From the NCBI RefSeq assembly GCF_008369915.1, contig NZ_VSRN01000001.1, positions 62,001 through 126,000 of the forward strand: a DNA stretch of 64,000 nucleotides, read 5' to 3'. The stretch's first letter is position 1. The number at the start of each line of letters is the position of its first letter. Positions 1-8,606 of this stretch are shown piece by piece. The position numbers and the translations under genes were made by a program. A model generated the notes under the pieces. It saw nothing but the letters and a program-made list of their open reading frames with translations. It did not search any database and had not been told where the DNA came from. The stretch is from Dyadobacter sp. UC 10 (lineage in GTDB: Bacteria; Bacteroidota; Bacteroidia; Cytophagales; Spirosomataceae).

Positions 1-919
1 TAATGTGTGCCCATTTATCATTGGGTATGTACGGGATTTGCGATATACCGGTCTCATTATCAATAATCCTGATGAAAATTTCCTGGTTGAGATATTTCTG
101 TAAATCCACAACAGCTGGCTGCAATGTTGCCCGCCCCTGCCCTGTAATGTGATAAATGACGCTGTCTGTGCCAGCCAGAACCAGCTCAACGCGCGTATCC
201 TGCAACGCGCCGCCGGATACTTTGAATGCGGCAAAAGGCTGCGTTACTTTAAATGGTGCGGAAGTTAATGTTCCGGTTAATTTGTAGTTGGTATTCCCGC
301 CGCTGCTCAAAAAGTACTTCCCGTCGAAACCGATCTTCAGTTCTTTTTCATGCACAGGTGAAGGGTCTTGATTAAACAATGGGTTGGCAAAAGCGTCACC
401 CGTCGCAGTCCAGTCTTTCAATGTCCCGGTTTCAAAATTCAGGTTCAGCGGCTGGCCGTCTTTCATGGGCAACTGCCCCGCAATCGTCTTCTCATCGACA
501 TTCCCCTCCACCACCTCAAAACTGCCCACCATCCCAGCTGCGCGGTGCCCTGGCACGGAACAGAAATAGGTATCGCTTTGCTCCGCTATAAAATTAATGC
601 TGGTACTCGACCCTTTTTCCAGGATTACCTTACTCTTGATTCCGAGTTTTTCCAGGGCAATATCATGCGTCATCAGCTCGCCGTTGGTGATTTTGATACG
701 GACTTTGTCGCCTTTGTTGGCCTTCAATGTCGGGTTACGGGCGCCGTCCGGGCCGAAAAAGCCTAACATAGTTGCTTCCAGCGCATAGTCGCGGTCGAAT
801 TTTGCTGTGTCGGCTTTGGCTGGGGCAGCTTTGGGCTTTTGCGCTAAAAGCGGTTTAGGAAGTCCCGTCAAACTGACGAAAAAAAGAAGCGTGAAAAAAT
901 TTGTAATTACCTGACGCAT
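1..919 (-). CDS. Cupredoxin-domain secreted protein, N-terminal part (truncated by window edge)
   Basis: The reading frame is open from the ATG at 919 to the window edge, giving about 306 residues. A signal peptide ends near residue 26 (PLLAQ). Residues about 45-138 form a plastocyanin/azurin-like domain with a full type 1 copper ligand set: H85 in MTHD, then C120, H125 and M130 in CSVPGHRAAGM. After a linker, residues about 150-306 look like the beta-sandwich module that sits between domains in large planctomycete-type cytochrome/DUF1549-DUF1553 proteins (LNFETGTLKDW, TLTSAPFKV, FIRIIDNETG). By that resemblance the complete protein may be a large periplasmic redox protein; this is inference because the C-terminus lies outside the window. 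The copper domain itself is clear from the motif. Confidence 0.75.
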   Translation of the reverse strand, partial: MRQVITNFFTLLFFVSLTGLPKPLLAQKPKAAPAKADTAKFDRDYALEATMLGFFGPDGARNPTLKANKGDKVRIKITNGELMTHDIALEKLGIKSKVILEKGSSTSINFIAEQSDTYFCSVPGHRAAGMVGSFEVVEGNVDEKTIAGQLPMKDGQPLNLNFETGTLKDWTATGDAFANPLFNQDPSPVHEKELKIGFDGKYFLSSGGNTNYKLTGTLTSAPFKVTQPFAAFKVSGGALQDTRVELVLAGTDSVIYHITGQGRATLQPAVVDLQKYLNQEIFIRIIDNETGISQIPYIPNDKWAHI

Positions 920-971
920 AGCGGATTCATTTATAGAGCATTAAAAAGCATTTGTATTACTAATATAAGCG

Positions 972-1006
972 TTATTACGCCTGCCTGAGACGGGCAGACG
1001 TAATAA
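972..1006 (-). terminator. Hairpin terminator after the first susD-like gene
   Basis: A 14-bp stem (972-985 with 993-1006, one non-Watson-Crick position) and a 7-base loop begin two bases beyond the stop codon of the SusD-like gene. The arms are GC-rich in the middle and AT-rich at the ends. There is no long U tract after it on the minus strand, so it could instead be an mRNA 3' protecting hairpin. Confidence 0.6.
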
Positions 1007-1007
1007 A

Positions 1008-2738
1008 TCAATAGCCCGGGTTCTGTTTGTAAACTCCTCTTGACCAGTTTATCTGAGCCTGCGGAATCGGCAGGTACTCGTCTCTGCCAGCCGTGAATTT
1101 CGCCACATTCAGCCAGGGGCGCCGTTTCTTTTCAACATCCAGATAAGCATTTAAGGTTTTGGCTGCAATACCCCATCTCACAAGGTCAAAAAACCGCCTG
1201 CCTTCCATGGCCATTTCCAGTCTTACTTCCCACATCAACGCATTCCAGGCAAATTCCTTATCCCATTTTACACCAGCACCTTCTACATAAGGCGCAACTT
1301 TATATTTTACCGGGAAAGTGCCATTCGGCATTTTCAGCCTGGCCGTACTGTTGGCCGCGCGTTGTCTGATCTGATTAATAATGGGCATCGCTTCTGCATG
1401 TCGTCCTAGCTGAATAAGGATCTCCGCCTTCCAAAGTAAGACCTCAGCATAGCGGATTTCGAGCTGATTTTTGGAATTGAACATCCAGAATTCATTGAAT
1501 AAGCCCGGGCTGTCGGTTGTAACATTTTCTTTCATGGAGTGGAAATAACCATAAACAGCAGGTTGCCTTGAAGCCGAACTGTCAAACATGATCTTCTGGT
1601 ATTTCCAGGGATGCCCCGGAATCGCTACCGTGTGACCCAGTCGTGGATCCCAGGTATTGTTTGCAAAGTACTCCTTTTTGTTAGTAATGTTTTCATCGTT
1701 AAACGTATTGAACATGGGGAAACCACCTGAGTTGACCTTAAATGCATTGACCATATTATAGGATGGCTTGTGAAAATCGCAGCAACTAAAATACGGGTTC
1801 CACCAGGGAGCGGTCAGGCCATTTCCTTCATTCAAATTACCGCGGACCGTACCGTCATTGATCGTAAACTGTAACTCCCATAACGATTCCGGCGATGCAT
1901 TGTCAAATTCAAGCATGAAATTCTCAGCTATATCCGTAGCCAGTTTGTATTTACCGCTATCAATAATTTCGTTCACCAGCGCTAATGCCTCGGTAAGCTT
2001 GGCATTATCGATGGTGGTCAGTTGGTTCTGCTCATTTTGCGGGTATGCCATCCAGAGAACCGTATAAGCTAAAAAAGCTTTCGCGCCGAATTTACTGATC
2101 CTGCCTTTTTCTGCCTGGACTTCGGGCAGGTTGTCGGCTGCAAATTTCAAATCGTCATAAATTTTTTGCCAGATCGGCATATCTGTTGTTGCTCCATCGG
2201 GTCTGTTAGCAATTCGGGCAATATCTTCGTTTGTGGCTTCTTCGGTCACGTAAGGAATCCACCTGTATATTCTCTTGAGTTTCATGTGAATCCAACCTCT
2301 CAAAAACCGCATTTCTGCAATACGCTGGGCTTTTTGCGGATACTTCGCTTCGTCCATCCTGTTAATAGCGTTTATGGCGGTATTTACTCTTGAAATTCCG
2401 CTGTATCCGCTAAACCAAACCCCGTCATTATTGCCAACATTGGCATTTACCAGTGAGTATGTTTCCATCTGGAACCAGGGCGTTTGGTCATCCAGTCCGC
2501 CTCCGCCTTTGTAGGCATCGTCGGAACGGAAACTCGCGATCCAGGGGTTCATGGTGTTAAAGGCATGGGCTCTTGGAATGAACGCGTAGGCAGCAGTAAC
2601 CAACCCGTCTATATGCTTTGGTTCTGTAAGCTGGTCCTCTGTGATGATCCCTTTCGGTTGAACATCAAGCGTACTCTGGCATTGTGTCAACAGCAAAACC
2701 AGGCTAAACAACAGTGTATATTTGTTAATATTTTTCAT
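1008..2738 (-). CDS. SusD/RagB family outer-membrane nutrient-binding lipoprotein
   Basis: This 576-aa protein has a lipoprotein signal with the invariant cysteine near residue 20 (LLLTQC), so it should be anchored on the outer membrane. The helical SusD fold is indicated by the N-terminal LDVQPKGIITEDQL segment, the tetratricopeptide-like middle (RFLRGWIHMKL) and the typical C-terminal signature with IRYAEVLLWKAEILIQLG and MEGRRFFDLVRWG. It ends in NPGY, a common SusD ending. It lies 12 bases after a SusC-like gene and should cap that TonB-dependent channel. The substrate cannot be told from sequence; no enzyme gene sits beside this pair. Confidence 0.93.
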   Translation of the reverse strand: MKNINKYTLLFSLVLLLTQCQSTLDVQPKGIITEDQLTEPKHIDGLVTAAYAFIPRAHAFNTMNPWIASFRSDDAYKGGGGLDDQTPWFQMETYSLVNANVGNNDGVWFSGYSGISRVNTAINAINRMDEAKYPQKAQRIAEMRFLRGWIHMKLKRIYRWIPYVTEEATNEDIARIANRPDGATTDMPIWQKIYDDLKFAADNLPEVQAEKGRISKFGAKAFLAYTVLWMAYPQNEQNQLTTIDNAKLTEALALVNEIIDSGKYKLATDIAENFMLEFDNASPESLWELQFTINDGTVRGNLNEGNGLTAPWWNPYFSCCDFHKPSYNMVNAFKVNSGGFPMFNTFNDENITNKKEYFANNTWDPRLGHTVAIPGHPWKYQKIMFDSSASRQPAVYGYFHSMKENVTTDSPGLFNEFWMFNSKNQLEIRYAEVLLWKAEILIQLGRHAEAMPIINQIRQRAANSTARLKMPNGTFPVKYKVAPYVEGAGVKWDKEFAWNALMWEVRLEMAMEGRRFFDLVRWGIAAKTLNAYLDVEKKRRPWLNVAKFTAGRDEYLPIPQAQINWSRGVYKQNPGY

Positions 2739-2750
2739 ATCCGTTAGTGT

Positions 2751-5700
2751 TCAAAATGAAACATTTACACCCATTAAGAATATCTGCGGCCTGACATACG
2801 GGCTGGAATACTCCGCCGCTTTTGTCGGGTTCTCCGGATCAATGCCCGTGTATTTATCAGCTCCCCACCATTTTTTCAGGTTGACTATATTCTGCGCATT
2901 GGCATAGACCCTGAATTGCTTCATACCAACTCTGGACAGTAGTCCGGCAGGAAAATTATAGCCTAGCTCAATATGTCTCAGTTTCAGATAAGAGCCGGAT
3001 TCTGTAAAGTAGGTGGATACCCTTCTTTCATCATTGGTATTGTAAAGAGACAGGGCCGGGATATCGGAATCCGGGTTTTCGGGTGTCCACGCACCCAGCA
3101 GGCGCGTTGGATGGTTGAATCCGCTTTGTGTCCACACATTCCAGAAATCACTGTAAGACTTCCAGTCATTGCGCACGGTGTTACCTGCTATTCCCTGCCA
3201 AAACATGGAAAAATCGAAGTTTTTGAATTTAGAGTCGAAATTAACGCCGTACATAAATTTGGGATCACTCACACCTATCCATGTACGATCATGCTCCCAG
3301 GTGATTTTTCCATCGTTGTCCAGATCTTTATACCTGATCCGGCCAAGGCCTTTTCCCTGCTGTTCAGCCGAACTCGTAACTTCTTCCTGCGACTTGAAAA
3401 GACCGTCTGCTACGAATCCGTAAATTGAATTGAGTGGCCTGCCGAGAATATCGTCATCAAGCCCGTTTCCTCCATAAGTGAATTTTACGGATTCTGGCAG
3501 ATCATCGACCTTATTTCTGTAAGTACTCATATTACCGGTTACGGCATATTCAAAGCCATTTTCAAACCGGTCGCCATAGGTCAGAATAAGCTCCACGCCC
3601 CGGTTCGTCATGTTGGCAGCATTGATCCATTGTGCACCGCCTTCCCCGATCGCTGCCAGATAAGGAGGTTCATAAAGCATTCCTTCGGTGTATTTATGAA
3701 AATAATCAACAGATCCGGTTAGCCTGGAATTGAGTACTCCAAAATCCAATCCGAAATTGGTTTGCCGTGTTGCTTCCCATTTCAAATTCGAATTGCCAAT
3801 ATGGCGCCTTCTGTAACCTGAATAAAGCGTACCTGTTTCGTTTCCGGCGAGTCCGTAACTTGTAGCATTATAACTGGCATCGTAAAAGTTGACCAATGCA
3901 TTGGTCGGGATATTTGAGTTTCCATTCATCCCCCAGCTTGCCCTGAATTTCAGATCAGAAATAAGCGGAATGTTCTTAAGAAACTCTTCATCACTCAAAC
4001 GCCATCCCGCAGAAACCGCAGGGAAGAAGCCGAATTGATTATTGATACCAAACTTCGAAGAGCCGTCATACCGCAATGTTGCTGAAAGCAAATATTTTTC
4101 CTTGAACACGTAGTTGAACTTTGAAAAATAAGACAGCAGCGTGTATTCATCGCCGGTACCATTCACTTCCTGCGTTCCGGTGGCAGAGCTCAGATACCCA
4201 TAATCGTAGTTTTCAAGTTCCAGATTTCTGCGGAAGCCGTTAATATCCTGAAAAGTGTATCTCGAAGTTTCGATACCGGCAAGGAAATCAAGATTATGGT
4301 TCCTGGTGTTCAGGTTGTAGTTTAATGTATTTGTCCAGGTGGATGTAATGTTCTGGGCCTGATAGCTTCTTACACCATTATTAATATTGCGTTTTCCACC
4401 GCCTTCCACCCAGGTGAATTCGATATGCCGGTAATTATTACCTGTGTAATCAAGTCCGTATAATGTTTTCAGGGATAGATTTTTGAATAATTTCAGATTG
4501 GCATAAACACTTCCGATAATTTTGTTCGTAGTCGTAAAATTGTCTTTCCCCAGTGTGAGCATACGGACCGGATTGTTGTAATCATCCATACCCAGATTGT
4601 AGGCGGTTCCTCCCCAGCCGCCGTCTGTCGTGTAAACAGGGATGATCGGGGGCATGGTCAGAAAGGAATGGCTGTGGTTCTGATCATTAATCTTCGAAGT
4701 AGAAACCGCAATATTCTCTCCTACGCTCAAACGATCGTTGATCAGGCTGTACTCGGAATTCAGGCGCAGTGAAATACGTCGCAATCCTGTATGAATCTGT
4801 GTTCCGCGGTTCTCGTAATAATTGACGGAAAACATATTTCGTACATTCTTGTTTCCATTGGTCAATGTTACCTGATGGTTGTTTTGTAAACCCAACTGCG
4901 ATCCGGCGTCAAACCAGTCCGTATCAGCAGCTTTCATTGTTTTGTCAGCGTTCAGCCATTCCCTCGGAGTCACCTCATCCAATACCGGCCGTCCCTGGTC
5001 ATTTTTATGCCACTTGAAGGAATATATCTGCGTTACTGCGTTGGGATCCTGGTTTTCGTTAACAGCCGCCTGCCAGAATGCCTGACCAAACTGCTGCGTA
5101 TTCATCATAGGTACCCGGTTCATAAAACTGGATACACCGACATTGCCGCTGTAGGCAATTTTTGTCTCCCCTATTTTTCCCTTTTTGGTCTCAATAAGAA
5201 TGACCCCGCTTGCAGCTCTGGATCCGTAAATACTCGCAGAGGCAGCATCTTTCAGCACCTGGATGGATGCAATGTCGTTGGGGTTAATGTCTCGCAGATT
5301 GACGTTTGTAGGAAAACCGTCAATTACGATTAAAGGCGGGGCAGATCGCATAGAGGTTAATCCGCGGATCTGGACATTCACGTTTCCGGTAGGGCTTCCG
5401 TCGCCAGTGACGTAAACGCCCGGGAGCCTGCCCTGCAAACCCTGCATAACATTCGAGTAACTATTTTTCTCGATTTCCTTCGCCGTGACCATGGCAACAG
5501 ATCCGGTCAGGTCTGCTTTTCTTTGCGTCATATAGCCCACTACGACTACTTCTCCCAAAGCTTTTGTATCCTCTTTGAGTAAAATCTCGATATTGGTACT
5601 ATTGCCCACAGTAATTTCCTGCGTTTCATAGCCGACGTAGCTTATTACCAAAACAGCCTTCAAATCATTGGGAACGGAAACCTGAAAATCCCCTTTTTCA

Positions 5701-6227
5701 TTGCTGGTCGTTCCGATCGACGTCCCTTTTACCACCACGCTAACCCCGGGTAACGGATCATTTGAATCAGCCGTCAATACTTTTCCCGTTAAGGTCACGT
5801 CCACTGCATTTTCGTCCGGCACTGGCTCGGCAAAACCTTGTATCTTTTCTTCATCCGTTACAGTTTCCGGTTTTTTAGTCAGGATAATGTGATTGCCCGA
5901 AACGGAATATTGAATATCCAGGGGGTGCAGCAGTTTGGCAAGCAGGTTATCGAGTGTCTGTTTGGATGCAGAAATACTTACTCTCTGATTATCAACCAGA
6001 GAAGGCACGTAGGTGAATTTGACGTTGGTCGATTTCTCGATGCTTGCCAGCACATGTCTGAGTTGTTGCTCGTTAGCCTCAATGCTTACCTCTCGTTTCA
6101 GGAGTTCCTGGGCCAGGCCATTACCCGCAAATGACAGGCTTGTAAAAACGAGTGAAATAAGGAATGGAATGCATGTAACCTTTATCACTGTTGCCAGATT
6201 TTTTAATTGTAAATGTTTTTTTTTCAT
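2751..6227 (-). CDS. SusC/RagA-type TonB-dependent outer-membrane transporter with STN signalling domain
   Basis: An 1158-aa outer-membrane protein. In order: a signal region (1-40), an STN (secretin/TonB short N-terminal) domain at about 45-120, a carboxypeptidase-regulatory-like beta-sandwich (about 145-225, GKVLTADSNDPLPGVSV), a TonB-box-like GEVVVVGY near 230, a plug domain to about 350 (IDGFPTNVNLRDINPNDI, GSRAASGVILIETKKG) and a barrel ending in ...LMGVNVSF with a terminal Phe. STN domains pass a substrate signal to a FecR anti-sigma factor, and a fecR gene lies directly upstream. No TAnnTTTG element is seen in the 200 bases upstream, which fits ECF-sigma-dependent transcription (inference). 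Confidence 0.95.
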   Translation of the reverse strand: MKKKHLQLKNLATVIKVTCIPFLISLVFTSLSFAGNGLAQELLKREVSIEANEQQLRHVLASIEKSTNVKFTYVPSLVDNQRVSISASKQTLDNLLAKLLHPLDIQYSVSGNHIILTKKPETVTDEEKIQGFAEPVPDENAVDVTLTGKVLTADSNDPLPGVSVVVKGTSIGTTSNEKGDFQVSVPNDLKAVLVISYVGYETQEITVGNSTNIEILLKEDTKALGEVVVVGYMTQRKADLTGSVAMVTAKEIEKNSYSNVMQGLQGRLPGVYVTGDGSPTGNVNVQIRGLTSMRSAPPLIVIDGFPTNVNLRDINPNDIASIQVLKDAASASIYGSRAASGVILIETKKGKIGETKIAYSGNVGVSSFMNRVPMMNTQQFGQAFWQAAVNENQDPNAVTQIYSFKWHKNDQGRPVLDEVTPREWLNADKTMKAADTDWFDAGSQLGLQNNHQVTLTNGNKNVRNMFSVNYYENRGTQIHTGLRRISLRLNSEYSLINDRLSVGENIAVSTSKINDQNHSHSFLTMPPIIPVYTTDGGWGGTAYNLGMDDYNNPVRMLTLGKDNFTTTNKIIGSVYANLKLFKNLSLKTLYGLDYTGNNYRHIEFTWVEGGGKRNINNGVRSYQAQNITSTWTNTLNYNLNTRNHNLDFLAGIETSRYTFQDINGFRRNLELENYDYGYLSSATGTQEVNGTGDEYTLLSYFSKFNYVFKEKYLLSATLRYDGSSKFGINNQFGFFPAVSAGWRLSDEEFLKNIPLISDLKFRASWGMNGNSNIPTNALVNFYDASYNATSYGLAGNETGTLYSGYRRRHIGNSNLKWEATRQTNFGLDFGVLNSRLTGSVDYFHKYTEGMLYEPPYLAAIGEGGAQWINAANMTNRGVELILTYGDRFENGFEYAVTGNMSTYRNKVDDLPESVKFTYGGNGLDDDILGRPLNSIYGFVADGLFKSQEEVTSSAEQQGKGLGRIRYKDLDNDGKITWEHDRTWIGVSDPKFMYGVNFDSKFKNFDFSMFWQGIAGNTVRNDWKSYSDFWNVWTQSGFNHPTRLLGAWTPENPDSDIPALSLYNTNDERRVSTYFTESGSYLKLRHIELGYNFPAGLLSRVGMKQFRVYANAQNIVNLKKWWGADKYTGIDPENPTKAAEYSSPYVRPQIFLMGVNVSF

Positions 6228-6324
6228 AATTTCACATTGTTTTTGGTGTACACGAACAGCAAAGCCCTCCCATGATTCCCGAAAGAGAACCTTTAAGTCA
6301 CGCTTAAAATGGTGAGGAGTACAA

Positions 6325-6361
6325 GACCGGTAACGCTGGAACCGTTACCGGTCTATTTTTT
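6325..6361 (+). terminator. Strong hairpin with T run between fecR and susC
   Basis: Perfect 11-bp stem (6325-6335 with 6343-6353), 7-base loop, followed on the plus strand by a T-rich run ending at 6361. Both flanking genes are on the minus strand, so the classic terminator orientation faces antisense transcription. On the minus strand the stem is followed only by a short TTGT. Confidence 0.6.
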
Positions 6362-6427
6362 GCGAAAGACGTTAAGGTTTTATCATATGGTTCCGGTGGT
6401 GTTAAGGTTCAATAATCAGTTATATTA

Positions 6428-7492
6428 TTAGTTGCATCCTTTGCCTGAGACAATGATTTTCCCGTCGTTTATTTCATAGTTTGCGCCTATTGTCCGGGTA
6501 ATAATATCGAGTTTTGCAAAGAACGATTCATTGGTAAACTCGGCGCGGAGCGAGCACTTTGCCATCACCCTGCGATCATAAACAAAGGGAATTCCGTATG
6601 CCTTTTCCAATGCCGAAAAGACTTCGATCACCGGCTGGTTTTCAAAATGAGAGATATCGGCCCTGGTATTTGCAATTTCCAAAGGAGCAGAGGTAATCGT
6701 TTTCGAAACCACATGGTCCTTTGTGGAAAATAAGGCCAGCTGATTAGGGGTAAGCAATATTTCAGTATTCTTTTTCCCCTGCGTTTCTATGTCTTTAATA
6801 GGTATTACAGCAACCTTTCCTGTACGCACCAAAACCTTTACCTCGCTTTTACTTGTTTTGATCAGGAAACTTGTGCCGACAACCCTGGTCAGCAAACCAT
6901 TTGTGTAAACGTATAGTGGGTTAGCGATATCTTTATGAATGTCGAAATAAGCCTCGCCCATCAGGTATATTTCTCTTTTTTTATTTTGAATAAATGGAAC
7001 GGTATAACTGATCCGGCTGGAAGGTGATAATCTGACGGTGCTTCCATCCGGCAGGTTCACCAATTTTGTATCCCCGGTTTCATTTGTTACTTCTGTAAGA
7101 GGCAAAGAAACTTTGGATATTGTTTCTTTATAAGAATATCTGTTCTGTTCGGTTTTTGATCGGTACACGATAATCCCCAGTATCAACATCACCGACGCGG
7201 CAATAGCTAACCAGTGCAATTTTCGAAGTACGAACCTGTTTTCCCGAACCTTATCAGCTGATAAAATTGCTGCAATTCCCGAATCCAGCTCCTGCCTGGT
7301 AAGTGACGAGACCTGTGGCCCTAAAAGGAGCAGCAACTCACGGGCCTGGTTCATGACATTGACTTTGTCGGGGTTCGAAGATGTAATTTCATTCCAATAC
7401 ATGGCGTTCCCTTTTTCGTTTTCCCAGACACCATGTCTGAATTCATCATCTAAAAGAAAATCTTCAAGATTGGAATTGTTAAATTTTCTCAT
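6428..7492 (-). CDS. FecR family anti-sigma factor
   Basis: A 354-aa inner-membrane anti-sigma regulator. The N-terminal cytoplasmic segment (about 1-85) is followed by a single membrane helix (about 89-107, LAIAASVMLILGIIVY). A periplasmic FecR domain follows, with NETGDTKLVNLPDGSTVRL and REIYLMGEAYFDIHKD motifs and a C-terminal STN-like region (FENQPVIEVFSALEKAYG). It lies between the ECF sigma gene upstream and the STN-bearing SusC gene downstream. The three should form a trans-envelope relay in which substrate-loaded SusC acts on FecR, which then frees the sigma factor. Confidence 0.92.
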   Translation of the reverse strand: MRKFNNSNLEDFLLDDEFRHGVWENEKGNAMYWNEITSSNPDKVNVMNQARELLLLLGPQVSSLTRQELDSGIAAILSADKVRENRFVLRKLHWLAIAASVMLILGIIVYRSKTEQNRYSYKETISKVSLPLTEVTNETGDTKLVNLPDGSTVRLSPSSRISYTVPFIQNKKREIYLMGEAYFDIHKDIANPLYVYTNGLLTRVVGTSFLIKTSKSEVKVLVRTGKVAVIPIKDIETQGKKNTEILLTPNQLALFSTKDHVVSKTITSAPLEIANTRADISHFENQPVIEVFSALEKAYGIPFVYDRRVMAKCSLRAEFTNESFFAKLDIITRTIGANYEINDGKIIVSGKGCN

Positions 7493-7570
7493 AGAAACAT
7501 CAAATTTTTAACCCTACGAAAACATAATCTGAAACCGGCCTCAGGATAATGGAAAAAAGAAAGATTTTTT

Positions 7571-8182
7571 TTAATTATTTCTGAAAATTGAAATAACAAT
7601 CTCATAATCAGCAAAATACAAGAAAGCACTCAGCGCAATATTCAGCAGCTCCCATTTCTGTTTTACAAGCTTCAGAGATTGATGCAAAAGATTGGCTACG
7701 GCACCTCTGGAGATGAACAAAATGTCGGCTATCTGTTCGTTGGACAAGCCTTCGTAAAATTTCAGGTGGATTATCTCTCTTTGTCTGCGGGTAAGCTGAC
7801 TTAGAATAAAATTGACTTTACGCTGTCTTTCAATAACGGATTCTTCCGAGATCATCCTCATCTCCATCGATTCATCCTGAACAATCTCATCTTCGTAGTC
7901 ACTGATATTCTGAAAAACCCCGGAGCGGTTGAATTCTTTGAAAATATTATTGCGTATACTTTTCAACAGATACGGCTTGATGTGATCAACAGGACTTAAA
8001 TGAGCGCGCCTTTCCCATAATGTTGTAAAAAGGTCATGAACATGATCTTTGGCTTTATTCCGGTCGGAGGTGAATTTCAAACTATAATCGAACAGCGAAG
8101 TGTAGTAAGTTTGAACCAGAAAATCGAACACGGTCCGGTCCCCTTCTAAAAATCTCCGCCATAATTTTGCCTCTTCATCCAT
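7571..8182 (-). CDS. ECF-type RNA polymerase sigma-70 factor
   Basis: With the start at 8182 the protein has 203 residues, the usual ECF size. Region 2 is visible as LWRRFLEGDRTVFDFLVQTYY ... AKDHVHDLFTTLWERR, and region 4 as LTRRQREIIHLKFYEGLSNEQIADIL with a helix-turn-helix (ISRGAVANLLHQSLK). The frame continues upstream to an ATG at 8338, which would add 52 residues. That extension has no region-2 character and the family normally begins at MDEEAKLW, so I prefer 8182. It sits about 80 bases upstream of fecR and probably drives the downstream susC/susD genes. Confidence 0.9.
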   Translation of the reverse strand: MDEEAKLWRRFLEGDRTVFDFLVQTYYTSLFDYSLKFTSDRNKAKDHVHDLFTTLWERRAHLSPVDHIKPYLLKSIRNNIFKEFNRSGVFQNISDYEDEIVQDESMEMRMISEESVIERQRKVNFILSQLTRRQREIIHLKFYEGLSNEQIADILFISRGAVANLLHQSLKLVKQKWELLNIALSAFLYFADYEIVISIFRNN

Positions 8183-8606
8183 TTGAAAAACACTATTTAA
8201 ATAATCTCTTGTGCCGTCCTTATGTCGAGGATCTGTTAATCCTAACTGGTTCGTCTCTGAATAATACCTGCAACATAAGCGGTTTCCCTCACTTACCATA
8301 TTTCGATACAAACTTGGAAAAAATTTATAATTGTCCATGCTTCACCGAGAGACAGTGTCGGACCCTTCTGGTTTGGTGGAAACATACACGACGCACTTTT
8401 AAAATAAAATCTATATCCGTGTATGCGTGTAGGCAATTGATTATAGCCAATGCTATCTGCTGCGTCTTTTTTAAACATATGCGTCAGCTTGCGTATATGC
8501 TCGATCGGCACCAGCCGATCAGGAAAGCGATGCCTGTTATCAACAATTCTGGCTGGAATGGAGTATTGGTCTGCATGGTAGCCTTACTAACAAATCTGCG
8601 TTGACT
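8183..8606. other. Intergenic region between divergent sigma and permease genes
   Basis: About 420 bases hold the upstream regions of both genes. I see no convincing gene, no clear TAnnTTTG element and no strong hairpin. If the sigma gene really starts at 8338, the gap shrinks to about 265 bases. Confidence 0.5.

Noticed and set aside
8182-8338. 52-residue N-terminal extension of the ECF sigma factor
   Set aside because: It has no region-2 character and would make the protein longer than the family; the start at 8182 fits better.
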